From contig JAWNZC010000351.1 in assembly GCA_035771165.1 (NCBI GenBank), positions 7,695,501 through 7,759,500 on the forward strand: a stretch of 64,000 bases of DNA, written 5' to 3'. Every line of letters starts with the position of its first letter. The stretch's first letter is position 1. Position numbers and translations under genes: made by a program. The stretch comes from Paragorgia papillata. Its lineage: Eukaryota; Cnidaria; Anthozoa; Scleralcyonacea; Coralliidae. The notes under the pieces are model-generated. The model was given only the letters and a program-made list of their open reading frames with translations, searched no databases and was not told where the DNA came from. Below are positions 13,213-25,162 of the stretch, one piece after another.

Positions 13213-13869
13213 ATTGTACATAGATTATACCTTCTACACTAGACATGTACTGTAGTCTATACACTATGTAGTTCAACGGTGTAGTTTATACGCTGTATAC
13301 ACTACGGTATGCTGATATTTATCTGTATATACACTTATAAGACTATATATACTATGTATCAGCAGACCACATACTATCTATACACAGAAGTCAACCAAAA
13401 CATATTGACTCGAAAGCTAGTGTGGGTTGAACTCGCACCTTGAGATACTCATACGATGCGACAGTTTACACCCAACTATAGATAACTCGTCCTTCTACGA
13501 ACGACACTCGATTCGGCTGCGCCTCGTTAATTATCTGCTCATATAGATACCTCTAGCCTGCGTAGCTGGCGGTATACCTCGGGATTGTTGTATCAGTCAA
13601 TATATTTATAACAGTATATATGAAGTACACAAGTAGCCTTCTTCTAAAAGTACACACCGCAAGCCGTAGTGCATCACCTTGCAATCTGTATATTAATCTA
13701 ATTGTTTATATACTGTAGTGTATAGCCAACAACTGGGTATATATATATGAGGTATTCAGCAAATAAGCTCGCAGCCGAATGAGGAAAAATGGCGGAATGA
13801 TATCATTTTGCGACACAAGTGCCGTAGAGTGCTCAATAGTCAATATATATTGTAGATCGAAGATATACG

Positions 13870-14036
13870 TAAAATAAGATTTAAATTGGATTAATCATAG
13901 GCCCTTAAAATGATAAAATTCTCGATTGCTCGAGTTTCACGCCAGACTCAGAACCCGGCGCGCGTGAAACACAAATCACCAAGAATTTTATTAATTTTTA
14001 GCCACGTTTAATCCATTTTAAACCTTACTTATACAT
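13870..14036. repeat. imperfect inverted repeat
   Basis: The segment containing TTTAAATTGGATTAATCATA and TGATAAAATTCT is matched in inverse by AGAATTTTATTAATTTTT and TTTAATCCATTTTAAACC. A GC-rich centre (CCCGGCGCGCGTGAAAC) separates the arms. Confidence 0.6.
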
Positions 14037-14635
14037 ACACATGTATAATTATATAGAAAAATAATAATGCTACCGACAAAGTTAGAAAAAAGTTAGACCA
14101 CCGAAAAACCGAAAAAGACACAGCTGTGCAATAAAACTGGCAAAACTCAAAGCACATACTTCTTATTATTTCAAGTGGATCTGGCAGTGGTTCTTAATTG
14201 CATATATCTAAAAATATTTTAGAAAGCATTAAATTAATTTGATTAATTTAATCCCTAGATGTGCGGAAGCCTTGGGCACTTCCTGAATGAGTTTTTCCCA
14301 TAATTTTGGGCTATTGGTATTTAATATATATTTATAAAGCGGGTTTTTTATAATTATATAGTTAATTCATTTATACATGTAATTGGCTTTCACGCTGAAT
14401 GAGACAAAAGGATGAGTTCTACTTGAAGAGAGTATTTAAACACAATTCGTTCTAGTGATTCAGCTGCATAAATTCATGTTAGGGCACAGTAACAGTGCAA
14501 TGGCTGCACGTGAGAACTCAACCGTTACAGTAGCTTACTGAAATTTCATTCAATTCAGTAGAATTTGTACGCATATGCTATTGGAACCACGGTTTGCGAC
14601 TTAATTGAACTGTAGTGTTCACTACAAATTAAACA

Positions 14636-14668
14636 TAAACAAGACGCCTGTTTAGGCGTTCACTTCCA
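14636..14668. repeat. recurrent hairpin motif, copy 2
   Basis: This is the second copy of AACAAGACGCCTG-loop-AGGCGTTCACTT, matching the site at 5797. An overlapping open frame (15068-14652, minus) ends at this hairpin but has no recognisable domain. Confidence 0.4.
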
Positions 14669-16363
14669 ATGAGACATCTTTCTTAGGCTTAAAGCTGTTG
14701 ATCAGTTCTGTTTCGTGCTCGATTTTGCGAGTTCCTTCTTTTTGACCAGCTTTGCCTTTGGCCAAAGTGTTGGTAGGTTTTCCAAGTAAGTTACTTATAT
14801 AGTTGATCAGTGATGTGCTTGACACAACCACAGAATTATTTAGGAACATGACCGTCAATTTTCGAAAGGATCGATGACATCCATATATGGGTAGACTAGT
14901 ATTGCGCAATAATTGCATATTCGTGGCACCGCAAAGAAATAATAAAAAAAAAAGAAACAGAAACGACTCGGCCGAGTAAAAATATCGAATATCTGCATTC
15001 CATCGCACAGACATATTGACTAGTATTGCCTGCAGGTTCGCAAAGAGAGTTATCTGAACGATATTCATCTCAAAATTAAGATTAATTTATCTTTTCCCAA
15101 GTTAAGATTTAGCCATATGGTTTAACGTAGATTACATACTGCTATTGCGAATAGCGCAGGAAATTGCGCCTTGGTGTTAAAATTTTATCCAGGCGTCTAA
15201 CTGAAATTTTATTTGGCAACAATATTTTGTCGTTGCGTTGAAATACGGCAATCATTTTGATTTGGGTAATTATAATTAATTCTCAAGACATATAAAAGTG
15301 CTAAAGATGTAACTTGCATGGGTATACACAAAACATATAATATGGATACAATAAACAAAGATTAGAATGCTGAGACCGAGAAACATTTTGTAATAAATTG
15401 TGCTATAAATTTGAGCGACTAACGAATTATTGGCACGGATTTGCAAAGCCAAAGGTTTATATAGATATTAACTATACCCTATATATTAAAAAAGAATTAA
15501 GTTTATTACAATTACCTTATATCATTGAACTCTAAGTAAACTGGAACGCCAACTCCATAAGTCAGGCCCTATGAATGGATGAAGCCAAAAATCTTTAAAT
15601 GTTAGTTTTTCTGAGTTTTGAGCTGTAATACTTAACGCTGAACGGTGGGCTGTATATGAAACTGAAGCTATTGAAAAATGCTATTTGGTACATTTTAAAA
15701 AGTTTAAAATAACGAGGAAACTTATACTATACATCAAATTGAAGCCAATGCTATTTCTAAAAACATACGTATAAAACAATGTATTTCAATCCGTTCTTTT
15801 GGAGTAATTTGTTATCGTCCCAAACAAAATATATGGCAGGATGAAAATTAAGTAACTTGAAGCACGGGAGCTACCTGCAAAGGGACTGGCACTGGCTTCA
15901 AAATCCCCCCGTGAGTTATCGTTCCAGTCTTTTTAGAGTTCAATGCCTTATATACGTACAATTCATTTTTTTCCAGTAATCGCATGCTTTGCCTTTGAAG
16001 TGTGTCGACCTATAGCAGAATAAACCACCCTGCTCTAATACTGTAATAGGATTGGACGCCCGAAACAAATGGTGGGAAACAATAACCGAATCTGTAAAAC
16101 CTTTTAGTCAGACAGTGTTTAAGTACTAGAAAGCAAGATATAACCTCGGATTTAACCGTTGTCAACCACAACATTTCAAAACCAAAGACAGCACTTGATT
16201 TTCGATTAACATAATCAGCGTTTTCGCAGCCTATCTATGTATTTTAAAACTTGTTTAAACACTGATTATCGTAAACAACGGTTGAACAGCGTTTCTGCGA
16301 TCGGCCCAAAGTCGTTATTTGCACAACAATATCTTCTGAAGGTTACCATCATTTTTATTTTTT

Positions 16364-16415
16364 AGATTAATTAAACTTTAATTAATCTACACATTAAACT
16401 TTAATTAATCTACAC
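16364..16415. repeat. short direct repeat
   Basis: TTAAACTTTAATTAATCTACAC is repeated twice in tandem. Confidence 0.8.
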
Positions 16416-16720
16416 CACTATTAGCATCCAAATGAAACATTACCGTGACGTTTGATTGATTGACCAGATGCCAATTAAACTTATGCATATAATCCACTTA
16501 TGAGCGGTATAACCAGCTGCTGAACGTTTTGCCGCTAGTCATTGTATCGGCATATCCAATAAATAGCTGTACCAGTAAGTTGGCAATAGTCCATCACGAT
16601 CGGATATTCCAAGCTTATAGAGCCGGCACGAATTTAAAGAATAGCCAAAGTTTATATGACAGGCCGCAGAAATAAAGTGGATGAATTAAAGCAGTCAAAA
16701 TGGGAAGCATAGGAAACTAG

Positions 16721-16777
16721 GAGCAAAGTGAAAAGGTGGTAAGAATATCTGCAGTTTACCATCTTTTCACTTTGCTC
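16721..16777. repeat. palindrome, GAGCAAAGTGAAAAGGTGGTAA arms
   Basis: GAGCAAAGTGAAAAGGTGGT pairs with ACCATCTTTTCACTTTGCTC. Related single arms lie near 11776 (AAAGTGAAAAGGTGGTAAAC) and, inverted, near 19588, so this is one member of a dispersed family. Confidence 0.75.
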
Positions 16778-17099
16778 TATTCAAAACCTGACTGCCTACA
16801 GTACCCAGCACTCTACATTCTTACACTCATAAGAAACTACGATTTCTCGAGCTTCGTGTGCGTGTGTTTGCCCGCCTTTTTTGCATACATGTTCACACTG
16901 CTTAATTCGGATTAATTAAGCAAATACAACAGTCATCAGTCGAGTCGATCGAGATTTGAGAGACATGATGTTCCGTTGATATTTGATTTAATGTAACTGA
17001 GTGTGAATAATGGAGTGGTTATAGTTAAACAAGCACTTCAACTCTTTATGAATTCCAACGACATAAAACCTCGAGCGGATTGCAATTAAAACACCCATA

Positions 17100-17460
17100 C
17101 TATTGATTTCAAGAAGTTATTTTAACTCCAAAAAAAATAAAAAGATCTCATTTTACAAGAGTTCAGGTTTTAGAGTTGTTTTAACTCCAATAGTAGAGTT
17201 AACGAAAATGGAACTCCAACTGACGATATAGTTGTAATTTTACTCTATGTATAGAATTACTGTATAGATCAACTCCACCAAGAAAATTAAATTACTGTAA
17301 CTCCAACACTGAAATTTAAAATAAGGGGTAGTGGGTTACCCAATCTAGCAGTTACTTTAACTTCTGCATGATGGAGTTAAAAATTAACTCAGTTAACTCA
17401 AGGTCTGGTATAGTGAAAAGTTACTCTAATTGATGGAGTTAAATTTGATATTAAGATAGA
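17100..17460. repeat. cluster of TTAACTCCAA/GAGTTAA motifs
   Basis: More than a dozen degenerate copies of TTTTAACTCCAA or its complement GGAGTTAAAA occur in both orientations within about 360 bp. Spacing is irregular, so this may be a decayed satellite or several small fold-backs. Confidence 0.5.
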
Positions 17461-17899
17461 GACTAGAATTTAACATTTAATGTCCATTATGGGGCAATAT
17501 TTATAGCTTCATGTTGATTTAACTTTGATTTCAAAAGTTATCCAAGGTATTAGGAGGGTTACAGTAAGTCGTACAGGAAATACATATTGGATTGCTATGA
17601 TCATGGAATCAATGTGTACTGGTAACCAAGTTGACACCAGTATGTACGACATACTGGCCAAGCATGCATGTTATTAGCTTATTACAGCATTATGGAAAAA
17701 AACTTGAAAAAAACTTATTAAAATATAGTCATATGGGCTGTTTTGAGCCCTATGATTGGCTAAACCACACCCCACTCAGAACTTCGGAAAAAAGGTTGAC
17801 AACCAGTTGAAAACTGTTATCTCATGAATGGTGCAAGCATCTCTATTTTACAATACTTGGGTTTTTAAGTGAAATTTTCTTTGTTAAAATAACCATGTT

Positions 17900-18123
17900 A
17901 AATAACCATGTCGACATTTCAAATGATTTTATCACCTTACAAACCTATATACATTTTTACTAATTTATACCTATCTATTTTGATATTTTTTTCATTTTTT
18001 TTGTTGTTGCAAAATAACCATGTTGACATTTCAAATGATTTTATCACCTTACAAACCTATGCATTTTTACTAATTTATACCTAGATCTATTTTGATATTT
18101 TTTCATTTTTTTTGTTGTTGCAA
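17900..18123. repeat. tandem duplication, two ~112-bp units
   Basis: Unit 1 (17900-18010) and unit 2 (18012-18123) are nearly identical, from AAATAACCATGT to TTTTTTGTTGTTGCAAA. A few small indels separate them. Confidence 0.9.
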
Positions 18124-18370
18124 AGAAACTGGCATCACAAAGTACTTGATCTGCTTTGCTTGTTTACCTATTAATTATATTTGATGTTTTATATAAATAT
18201 AATAAATGATATTTTCTTTTGAAATAAGTAATAAAATAACAAACATTTTAATCATAAAGTTATAGTGTTGTTGTGTTCACAGTATTTCTTGCTGCATTTA
18301 CGCAGTAGTCTCCCCTCAATGGTCTCTAAGACTGTTCTCTTGAAAAGTTGAAATCCATGAAACTTGTGTG

Positions 18371-18396
18371 AGGGGGGATGGGGGGGGGGGGGGGGT
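18371..18396. repeat. poly-G tract
   Basis: A run of G with two interruptions. Confidence 0.9.
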
Positions 18397-19882
18397 TAAT
18401 ATCTATATTTAAGTCATATAAATCAGGCATACATATACCATAAATTACAATAGTAAGGTTCTATATAAAATGCCTCCAACTTGTTTTAACATTTATGTTC
18501 TGGTTTGATAACAACAAAATTATGTAATTTATGGCTTTCAGATTACAGTAGTCTTAAATACTTGCCTCAAAATGCAGGAAATAGTGTTTCAGAGACCCTA
18601 GAAACCCAAAATTTTTGTGTTTCATAATAATCAACACGGTGAGATTATCATGAATAATGCATCAGTCAAATGGTCAGTCCACCAGTAATGACTCTTTCCC
18701 TGGTCTTCTGAGCATTTGCAATTTTTTAAAATTTTGTAATGCAAATGGACAAGGATTGGGAAGAAAAAGAGCAGATGCCCACCCAGAGGTAGCAATACCT
18801 TCCAAGGAAATGTTTCTTTTAAAAAAAACATCCTCAGTTTTGACCCTACTGCATTAGTGATATTTGTCAGGGTGCAAAATACAGTTCACAACTCACATTC
18901 ATAATTGCTGCTTAAAATAATCAGTTTTTAAACCACAGAAGGTGCATGGCTATCAGTTGTATCAAATACACAACTCCTTGACCTTGGGGGAAATGGTGGA
19001 CACAAATGCCAGCCCTACCCCTATCCCCTATCAGGTGCACAACTAGAAAATATTGAAGGTAGGGGTAGCATGACAAAAAAGAGCAAAATCCTTCAGAATT
19101 ATAAACCATTTGGGATACTACTTCATTATGAAAAAATCCCCTCTAGTTGCACCTCTGCCCCAATCAAAAGCCCACAAAATAAATACCCCACATTGAAGGG
19201 GGGTGGGGGTGGGGGTGGGGTGGTGACTGATCAATGCATAATTTACTGCACATATAATAGACTATCAAGTCCATCATGCATAATCCATATGAGATAACAA
19301 ATTATGTTATTGTCAAATTAAATCTATTTCAATAAAATAATTACTCTGAATTAAAATATGTTGTTCACTTTTATCAGTTTCGGTTTTTTTTGGACTCACC
19401 GTTTCACTTTATAAAATTTCAAGAAAAAAAACTTTAACATTAATTCTTATCAAAATATTGATAATTCACATATTTTCACAAAGAAAATAATTATAAAATC
19501 CTGATTTACAATAGATTTAATAAAACAAACGTTCATGAATTTACTGGTTCAGTATATTAAAATACGTCAATATTTTGTTTCTGAAAATCTCGGCAATTCA
19601 CCACCTTTTCGTTTTTAATATAAGTTTAATATTGACAATGTCAAATACTCAAATATACCTTTGTCAACAGCAAGTGTAATTTTGAAATGTGTTTTGTTTG
19701 CAGTTATTTCGGGTTTTAAACGAACACAGATAAACAATTTAACGATCTTACCATTAATAATTTCCATTCTAACCATTTTGTAGCCGTTTTTGTTTTCTGT
19801 AGAACTTATTGCTTCGCCTAAATGTTCAATTTCTTCTTTTTCTGGCCCACTCCGTTATAATTTCGGCGCCATTGTTGCTTAA

Positions 19883-20559
19883 GGTGGCTCCATACAGTTT
19901 CTTCGAAAATGGAAAATACAAGTTTGAGAGTCCAAAACACGTGCATAAACAATTCGGAAAAACAATAAAACTAAATGTTATACATAGCTAAACATTCTGA
20001 CAATCAAAAACTGTTATCAAATAAATAGCAACAGTTGTTGCTATGGCAACAATGACGTTTCAAAATGGCTGCCAATTACCATTCAAACTAATTTAATTCG
20101 AAAAAAACTTTGGTGACCCCCAATTTTTTTTCCATTAAAACTTTTCTTGAAGTATGAGTAATCAATAGGCCGATTTAAAAAAAATTCTGTAGAAGAAAAA
20201 CTTTTAAAAATTAACAAACATGATTTTTTCGGAAAAAAAGTTATTCCTTCTACAGAATTTTTTTTAAATCGGCCTATTGATTACTCATACTTCAAGAAAA
20301 GTTTTAATGAAAGAAAAATTGGGGGTCACCAAAGTTTTTTTCGAATTAAATTAGTTTGAAAGGTAATTGGCAGCCATTTTGAAACGTCATTGTTGCCATA
20401 GCAACAACTGTTGCTATTTATTTGGTAACAGATTTTGATTGTCAGAATGTTTAACTATGCATAACATTTAGTTTTATTGTTTTTCCGAATTGTTTATGCA
20501 CGTGTTTTGGACTTTCAAACTTGTATTTTCCATTTTTCTAGAAACTGTATGGAGCCACC
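19883..20559. mobile_element. 677-bp near-perfect palindromic MITE
   Basis: The two arms (about 325 bp each) are close to perfect reverse complements, from GGTGGCTCCATACAGTTTCT on the left to AAACTGTATGGAGCCACC on the right. They meet at a spacer of about 30 bases near 20222. Both ends are flanked by TAA, which fits a 3-bp TAA target-site duplication and so a PIF/Harbinger-like origin. There is no transposase. A solitary related end (TTAAGGTGGCTC) occurs at about 23754. Confidence 0.88.
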
Positions 20560-21872
20560 TAAACAGAACCGCTGGCTCTGATGATCATTGCTCGTGCTAT
20601 ACTACGCATTTTGTCATTGGTCAATTTCGTTAAAAGAATGACTTTCATTGGTTTAACCCAGAAGTTTATATTATTTATAAACTCCTGCAATATAGCCAAT
20701 GAATATAGCCAATGAAATTCAATGATTTGCATTTTATACTACAATCTTTATACTCCTTGTTGCACTTCCCTTGGCTGGCATTTGTAATCAAACATGGTGA
20801 ACCGGTGAACTTTCAACTTTGTACATTCATTCCAATCCCCTACACAACATGCTCGACAATGGGCGTCGCCAGCTTGCAGCTGGGCCGGCGCCCATGAGAG
20901 ACGCGGAAAGAAAAAATCCTCTGATATGAGAATTTTTCAACTTCTGGCTAACCATATAGATCCCTAGTATGCGTACAACCTGAATAAACATCTTGGTAAT
21001 TCAGTCTATGAAAATTTGCAAGATACCTGCAGAGATACCTGTAGTTTGTCGAACCCACACTGATCGAGCCTCTCAGATCTGGGAAGTAGATTCTGATTGG
21101 TCTAATGCGCATGTAATCTATAATGGTTTATTTGATTTTATTATATAAAATAGAGTGTTTTATTGATGTTTCCGCCACTAATAAAAACGATAATCTCGTG
21201 TCGATTACCGCAGAAGCGCCGGAAGCAACTTAGGGCAGCGGGGGCAGAATGTGAAAAAAGGGGACTTTCACCTTACTTGGCAAACAAGCAAAAGGAAATT
21301 TTTGATTTAGTGGGAGAAGCTGTCTAGCTGTCTTTATTAATTTAATATCTGTTACTGGAAGATGCACACAGACTGACAGACTCACAGACACTTTATTAAT
21401 ATAAATTGCACCTACCTCTAATCTATAATTCATGACCATTTCCATTTTAAATCGCATATTCACATATGCATAATGCATCGAACTCACTTCGTCAATCGTC
21501 GATCACGACGACCAGCGACGATAATAGCTCGGGTTCCTCCTAATTACGCATCTCGCTCGTAAAATTTAAATGTTTTTGCTTTCCGAATTTGGGCAGTATA
21601 AATTTTAACTTAGAGTGATAAAATAAATTCAAAAGCAAGTATAAGATATTGTATTTAGCAAAGGGCACACAGCTGCCCCCATAAGCAAATTAAGGGCAGC
21701 TAAAATGGCGGACATACTGGTGTTATCCTATTGGAATGCAAATATATTCTTATTCAAACATTTTGTATTGTTTCAACAATTGGGCCATGCATCAATCGAG
21801 TGAAAACGATCATATATATATATATATGTGCATATGCATATGTATATAAAGGGTTCTGTTGATATATTCTTG

Positions 21873-21996
21873 CTTTTCATCTGACGTCACGGCGGCCATA
21901 TTGGTGCACAGAAACAATGAAAATGGCGGCCATATTGGTGCAAACATTTCGTAGCCCCAACGGTGCCACCGATCACGTGAGTGAAAACGATCCATA
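21873..21996 (+). mobile_element. CRE/YY1/E-box MITE, copy 1 (degenerate)
   Basis: Contains CATCTGACGTCACGGCGGCC, AATGGCGGCCATATTGGTG and GATCACGTGAGTGAAAACGA. It is shorter than the copies at 26.7-27.9 kb and has lost the middle. Another decayed piece lies at about 21706-21816. Confidence 0.7.
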
Positions 21997-22018
21997 CCAA
22001 TGTTATTGGCCATGCAAT

Positions 22019-22192
22019 TTTTCATCTGACGTCACGGCGGCCATATTGGTGTAGCGAAACAATGAAATGGCGGCCATATTTGTGTACCATCTTTATCCTA
22101 TAGGAATTTAGCTTTATCCTTATTCAAAAATGTCATATTGTTTCACCACCCCAATGGGGCCACCGATCACGTGAGTGAAAACGATCCATAGG
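22019..22192 (+). mobile_element. CRE/YY1/E-box MITE, copy 2
   Basis: Same order of blocks as the 26764 copy, including CACCACCCCAATGGGGCCAC. The 3' end reads GTGAGTGAAAACGATCCATA. Confidence 0.75.
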
Positions 22193-22585
22193 ACAACATA
22201 TACGCCAAGTTATAAAGATAATCGAGTTACAGAGGACACTGCTATTTTGAGCTCTCAAGGGAGGTAAAAAATAGTTCGAGATCGATAGCGGGAGTTCGAG
22301 ACAATAACGGGGTCAATTTAGGGTACATTTTACTGTAGAACAGTGAAAAGATATATGGATGGTAAATCAACTCTTGCTCGAGATAGCGAGGTTTTCGAAG
22401 AAACCGGAGTTTGAGATAGCGAGGTTCTACTATATACTAACATTTGGTTGGTATATTCTTGCAACATCTTCAGAGTAAATTATTACATGTGTCAAAATAG
22501 AAGTCGGGAAGATTATTGTACCTCATTACACATTTTACCTCAAATTTCTCTTTAAATACTGATTTGTTTGAGAAGATATATACGA

Positions 22586-22714
22586 TACACTCGAAAGCCG
22601 TTTATTATCCGATTTAAAAACACCTCAAAGTGAGTTAAAAAACTCGGCTATCGCCATGTTTCTCAACACACTTCTCGGTGTTTTCAAATCAGATAATAAA
22701 CGGCTTCTCGTGTA
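22586..22714. repeat. inverted repeat, CGAAAGCCGTTTATTATC arms
   Basis: TACACTCGAAAGCCGTTTAT is matched by ATAAACGGCTTCTCGTGTA, with arms of about 30 bp plus weaker inner pairing. It abuts the large palindrome that starts at 22715. Confidence 0.75.
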
Positions 22715-23505
22715 TGATCACAGGTCGCCCAAACACATGGTGTGAGCAGTTGTGTATACAAGAATTTAAGTCAAAATGATAGAATATTTCCTCTTAATTG
22801 CTTTAAATTTTTGAAATATACTGAAATATATAGTGTACTTATCTCTAGTACAAAGTGTATTTGTCTTACTGACGTGGTTTCGGTGAGATTTTATAAACCG
22901 TCTGGGACTGCACGCAGGCTACATAATTATAAACCCGACATAGCCATGTTTTATTATTGAAACGCGAACCTGACTACCATACGAATAATATATTCAACAA
23001 AATAAAAGTTTATGAACATTACTGTTTTACCTACATGTTTATTGTGTCAATACGTTTGTCTTTGTGAAATTTTGGATCATTCCGCCAATTATTCCTCGAG
23101 TTTCGAAAACCCGATGTACACTCCACTGGAACATCGGGTTTTCGAAACTCGGGGAATAATTGGCGGAATGATCCAAAATTTCACAAAGACAAACGTATTG
23201 ACACAATAAACATGTAAGTAAAACAGTAATGTTCATAAACTTTTATTTTGTTGAATATATTATTCGTACCACCGGTGGCTATGTCGGGTTTATAATTATG
23301 TAGCCTGCGTGCAGTCCCAGACGGTTTATAAAATCTCACCGAAATCACGTCAGTAAGACAAATACACTTTGTACTACAGATAGGTACACTATATTTCAGT
23401 ATATTTCAAAAATTTAAAGCAATTAAGAGGAAATATTCTATCATATTGACTTAAATTCTTGTATACATAACTGCTCACACGATGAGTTTGGGCGATCTGT
23501 GGTAT
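22715..23505. mobile_element. 790-bp large palindromic element
   Basis: The arms run 22715-23117 and 23131-23505 and are reverse complements apart from a few substitutions and one length difference near 22960 versus 23270. The inner tip is CCCGATGT / ACATCGGG around a 13-base loop. The two mirror open frames at 23012-23209 (+) and 23236-23039 (-) encode nearly the same peptide only because of the symmetry. Confidence 0.9.
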
Positions 23506-23999
23506 GATATATTACTTATCACAATCTTTCCGTTCATTTACTTCATTCTTATGAAACTACGCATATGGCTAATCAGTTAAATACTAATCGGCTTATATAG
23601 CATACTAATGAGTACTCTTGAAGTTTCTTTTTCGGTAAATTAAATAAAAAAACAGATCATTTCATTGCAGACGAGTTATGAGATAAGACGATTTCGAATG
23701 ATTATATAAGCATCCTCGGCTAGGTTTCGAACCCATGAGATAAGATGGTTAACTTAAGGTGGCTCGACAATCTAAATCATGAGATTACTTTTTTTTTTCA
23801 TGAAAGGTTTTGCACAGGTCTCATAAGCTTCATTTTAGTAGCTTCATTTGAAAAGCTTCATTTGAAAAGTTTTATATCCTCAAAGTTTACCAGCGACAAA
23901 ACCGTGTTTCCAATTACAAAACCTATAAATTTGCATAAAATCTTCCGCTTACTGCAGTATTTTGCCTTTAATCAACGGTGTAATACACTACACTTAAGG

Positions 24000-24244
24000 T
24001 GAGGTAATACGGGCGACATTTTTCTTCAACTTTCAACGCAACTTTGTTGCACGTATTACCACCCATCTTAAGTTGAAAAAGTTTGTTGAAAAAAGTAGAC
24101 TCCAGTTCTAATTGTGCAACATGCTGTTTCAACTTGCAACAAAATCATTGTTGCGCGACAATGTTTGCATTGAGGTGGGTGGTAATACGTGCATGCAACA
24201 ACGCTTTTCAACTTGCAACGCAACAATGTTGCAGCAATTTGTGA
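24000..24244. repeat. GTTGCAAGTTGAAA / GGTAATACG repeat cluster
   Basis: CGTATTACC and its complement GGTAATACG recur together with many CAACTTGCAACGCAACAATGT-like words in both orientations. This is probably a decayed MITE inside the end of the HAND intron. Confidence 0.5.
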
Positions 24245-24295
24245 GGCCTGCGCTATCGTCGTACAATAGACAAATTTAATTCAGACGAATTTATG
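24245..24295. mobile_element. fragment of the GGCCTGCGCTAAACGTCG MITE (family A)
   Basis: GGCCTGCGCTATCGTCGTAC followed by AATTCAGACGAATTTA matches the left end of the element at 51162 and the start of the copy at 59153. Confidence 0.6.
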
Positions 24296-24389
24296 ACAAC
24301 AAATTTAACATCGTAAAGCTCGTGAACATTGATTAACCTTTATTTGTTTAATCATAGCTATAGTGCTTAATATTTCATATTTTTACTAG

Positions 24390-24485
24390 GATGACGAGAA
24401 ATCGGACAAAACAAAAAACGACGTTGGTTCCTGGCCTTATTATTATACGTGGAAATTCAACATTCCCGGCGACTCATCACCTTGA
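24390..24485 (+). CDS. HAND: HAND-like bHLH, C-terminal exon 2
   Basis: It opens after acceptor TTTTTACTAG in phase 0 and encodes 31 residues before TGA at 24483-24485: DDEKSDKTKNDVG, then SWPYYYTWKF, then NIPGDSSP. The pattern of a lysine- and aspartate-rich stretch followed by (G/S)WP and a second tryptophan matches the conserved HAND C-terminus (DKKTKGRTGWPQHVWALEL-type in vertebrates). The exon ends of 7890 and 24390 agree in phase, giving a 154-residue protein, shorter than the roughly 217-residue vertebrate HANDs. The overlapping frame starting at the ATG at 24391 is a shadow. I am fairly sure, since position, phase and C-terminal motif agree, but no transcript was seen. Confidence 0.8.
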   Translation, partial: DDEKSDKTKNDVGSWPYYYTWKFNIPGDSSP

Positions 24486-24771
24486 CCACGTTGCAGTCGT
24501 ATACAAGTTAACGTACCACGGCGGACTGCAGCACGCCCATGCAGAGCTTATGGTGACTTTGCTCCGACCATACTCGATGAAATGCATCTTTGGCATATAA
24601 ATATTTGGTGCATCACATTATGCACCCCTCACCCAAATCCTACTTAAGACCTGAACAACGTTTTAAACCTCGTCGATTTATGCCACGTATTTCTTCCACA
24701 TATAGGCATAGTTAGGAATCTTCATAAAACCAACCAGACTGTTACAATTCTGCACTAATTACTGTCGTGGT

Positions 24772-24777
24772 AATAAA
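24772..24777 (+). promoter_or_regulatory. candidate polyadenylation signal for HAND
   Basis: AATAAA lies about 290 bases after the HAND stop, just before the nested MITE cluster at 24784. The assignment is positional. Confidence 0.45.
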
Positions 24778-24889
24778 AGTATTCCCAAAATATTGTTGCA
24801 ATAGGCCATTTGCACGATGACGTGAGATGGTGTTGGGTGACTATACAACTATACCAGAATGCTTTGCCAGTATTCTAGGGTTTCGGCTT

Positions 24890-25155
24890 GAGGGATAACT
24901 CAAAGGGACTCGTCCAGGGCCTTTCGTGGTTTTTCCAATATGTCGTCAAATGTTTTTTTCCAAAAAGGTAGGGGGTGAACCAGATTTCTGATTAGGGTTA
25001 GGGTTTATGTTGTGGTTAGAGTATATCGAAAAGATTGCTAAACTCTTGAGACTCACTGAAACTTGACGACATGCATATTTGGAAAAAAACAACTTTGACG
25101 ACACATTTTGGAAAAGCCGCGAAAGGACTGGCCGGGTCCTTTGAGTCATCCCATT
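24890..25155. mobile_element. inner MITE, GGGATAACTCAAAGGGAC ends
   Basis: The inverted arms of about 65 bp include AAAGGGACTCGTCCAGGGCC / GGCCGGGTCCTTTGAGTC and TTTTTCCAATATGTCGTCAA / TTGACGACACATTTTGGAAA. The centre contains a GGTTAGGGTTT-type run. Confidence 0.75.
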
Positions 25156-25162
25156 TAGGGCC

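Larger units (their letters stand above)
7891..24389 (+). other. HAND intron, 16.5 kb
   Basis: The intron runs from donor GTGAGA at 7891 to acceptor TTTTTACTAG ending at 24389, phase 0 at both ends. HAND genes in other animals also have an intron between the bHLH domain and a short C-terminal exon. The intron is filled with repeats listed separately. The stretches 8000-9860, 10740-11100, 11220-12880, 14040-16360, 18400-19880 and 20560-21870 show no exon I can support. Confidence 0.8.

Noticed and set aside
14652..15068. 138-residue minus-strand frame
   Set aside because: No domain, no splice context and AT-rich. Only its end coincides with the recurrent hairpin.
23012..23236. Two frames on opposite strands encoding nearly the same 65-residue peptide
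   Set aside because: The frames mirror each other because they lie in the centre of a large palindrome.
23700..23740. B-box-like GGTTTCGAACCC
   Set aside because: No A-box at the right distance and no family hairpin, so a tRNA or SINE call is not supported.
24391..24600. 69-residue frame starting at the ATG at 24391
   Set aside because: It is in a different frame from HAND exon 2 and is unrelated to any family. The acceptor, phase and WP motif support the other frame.
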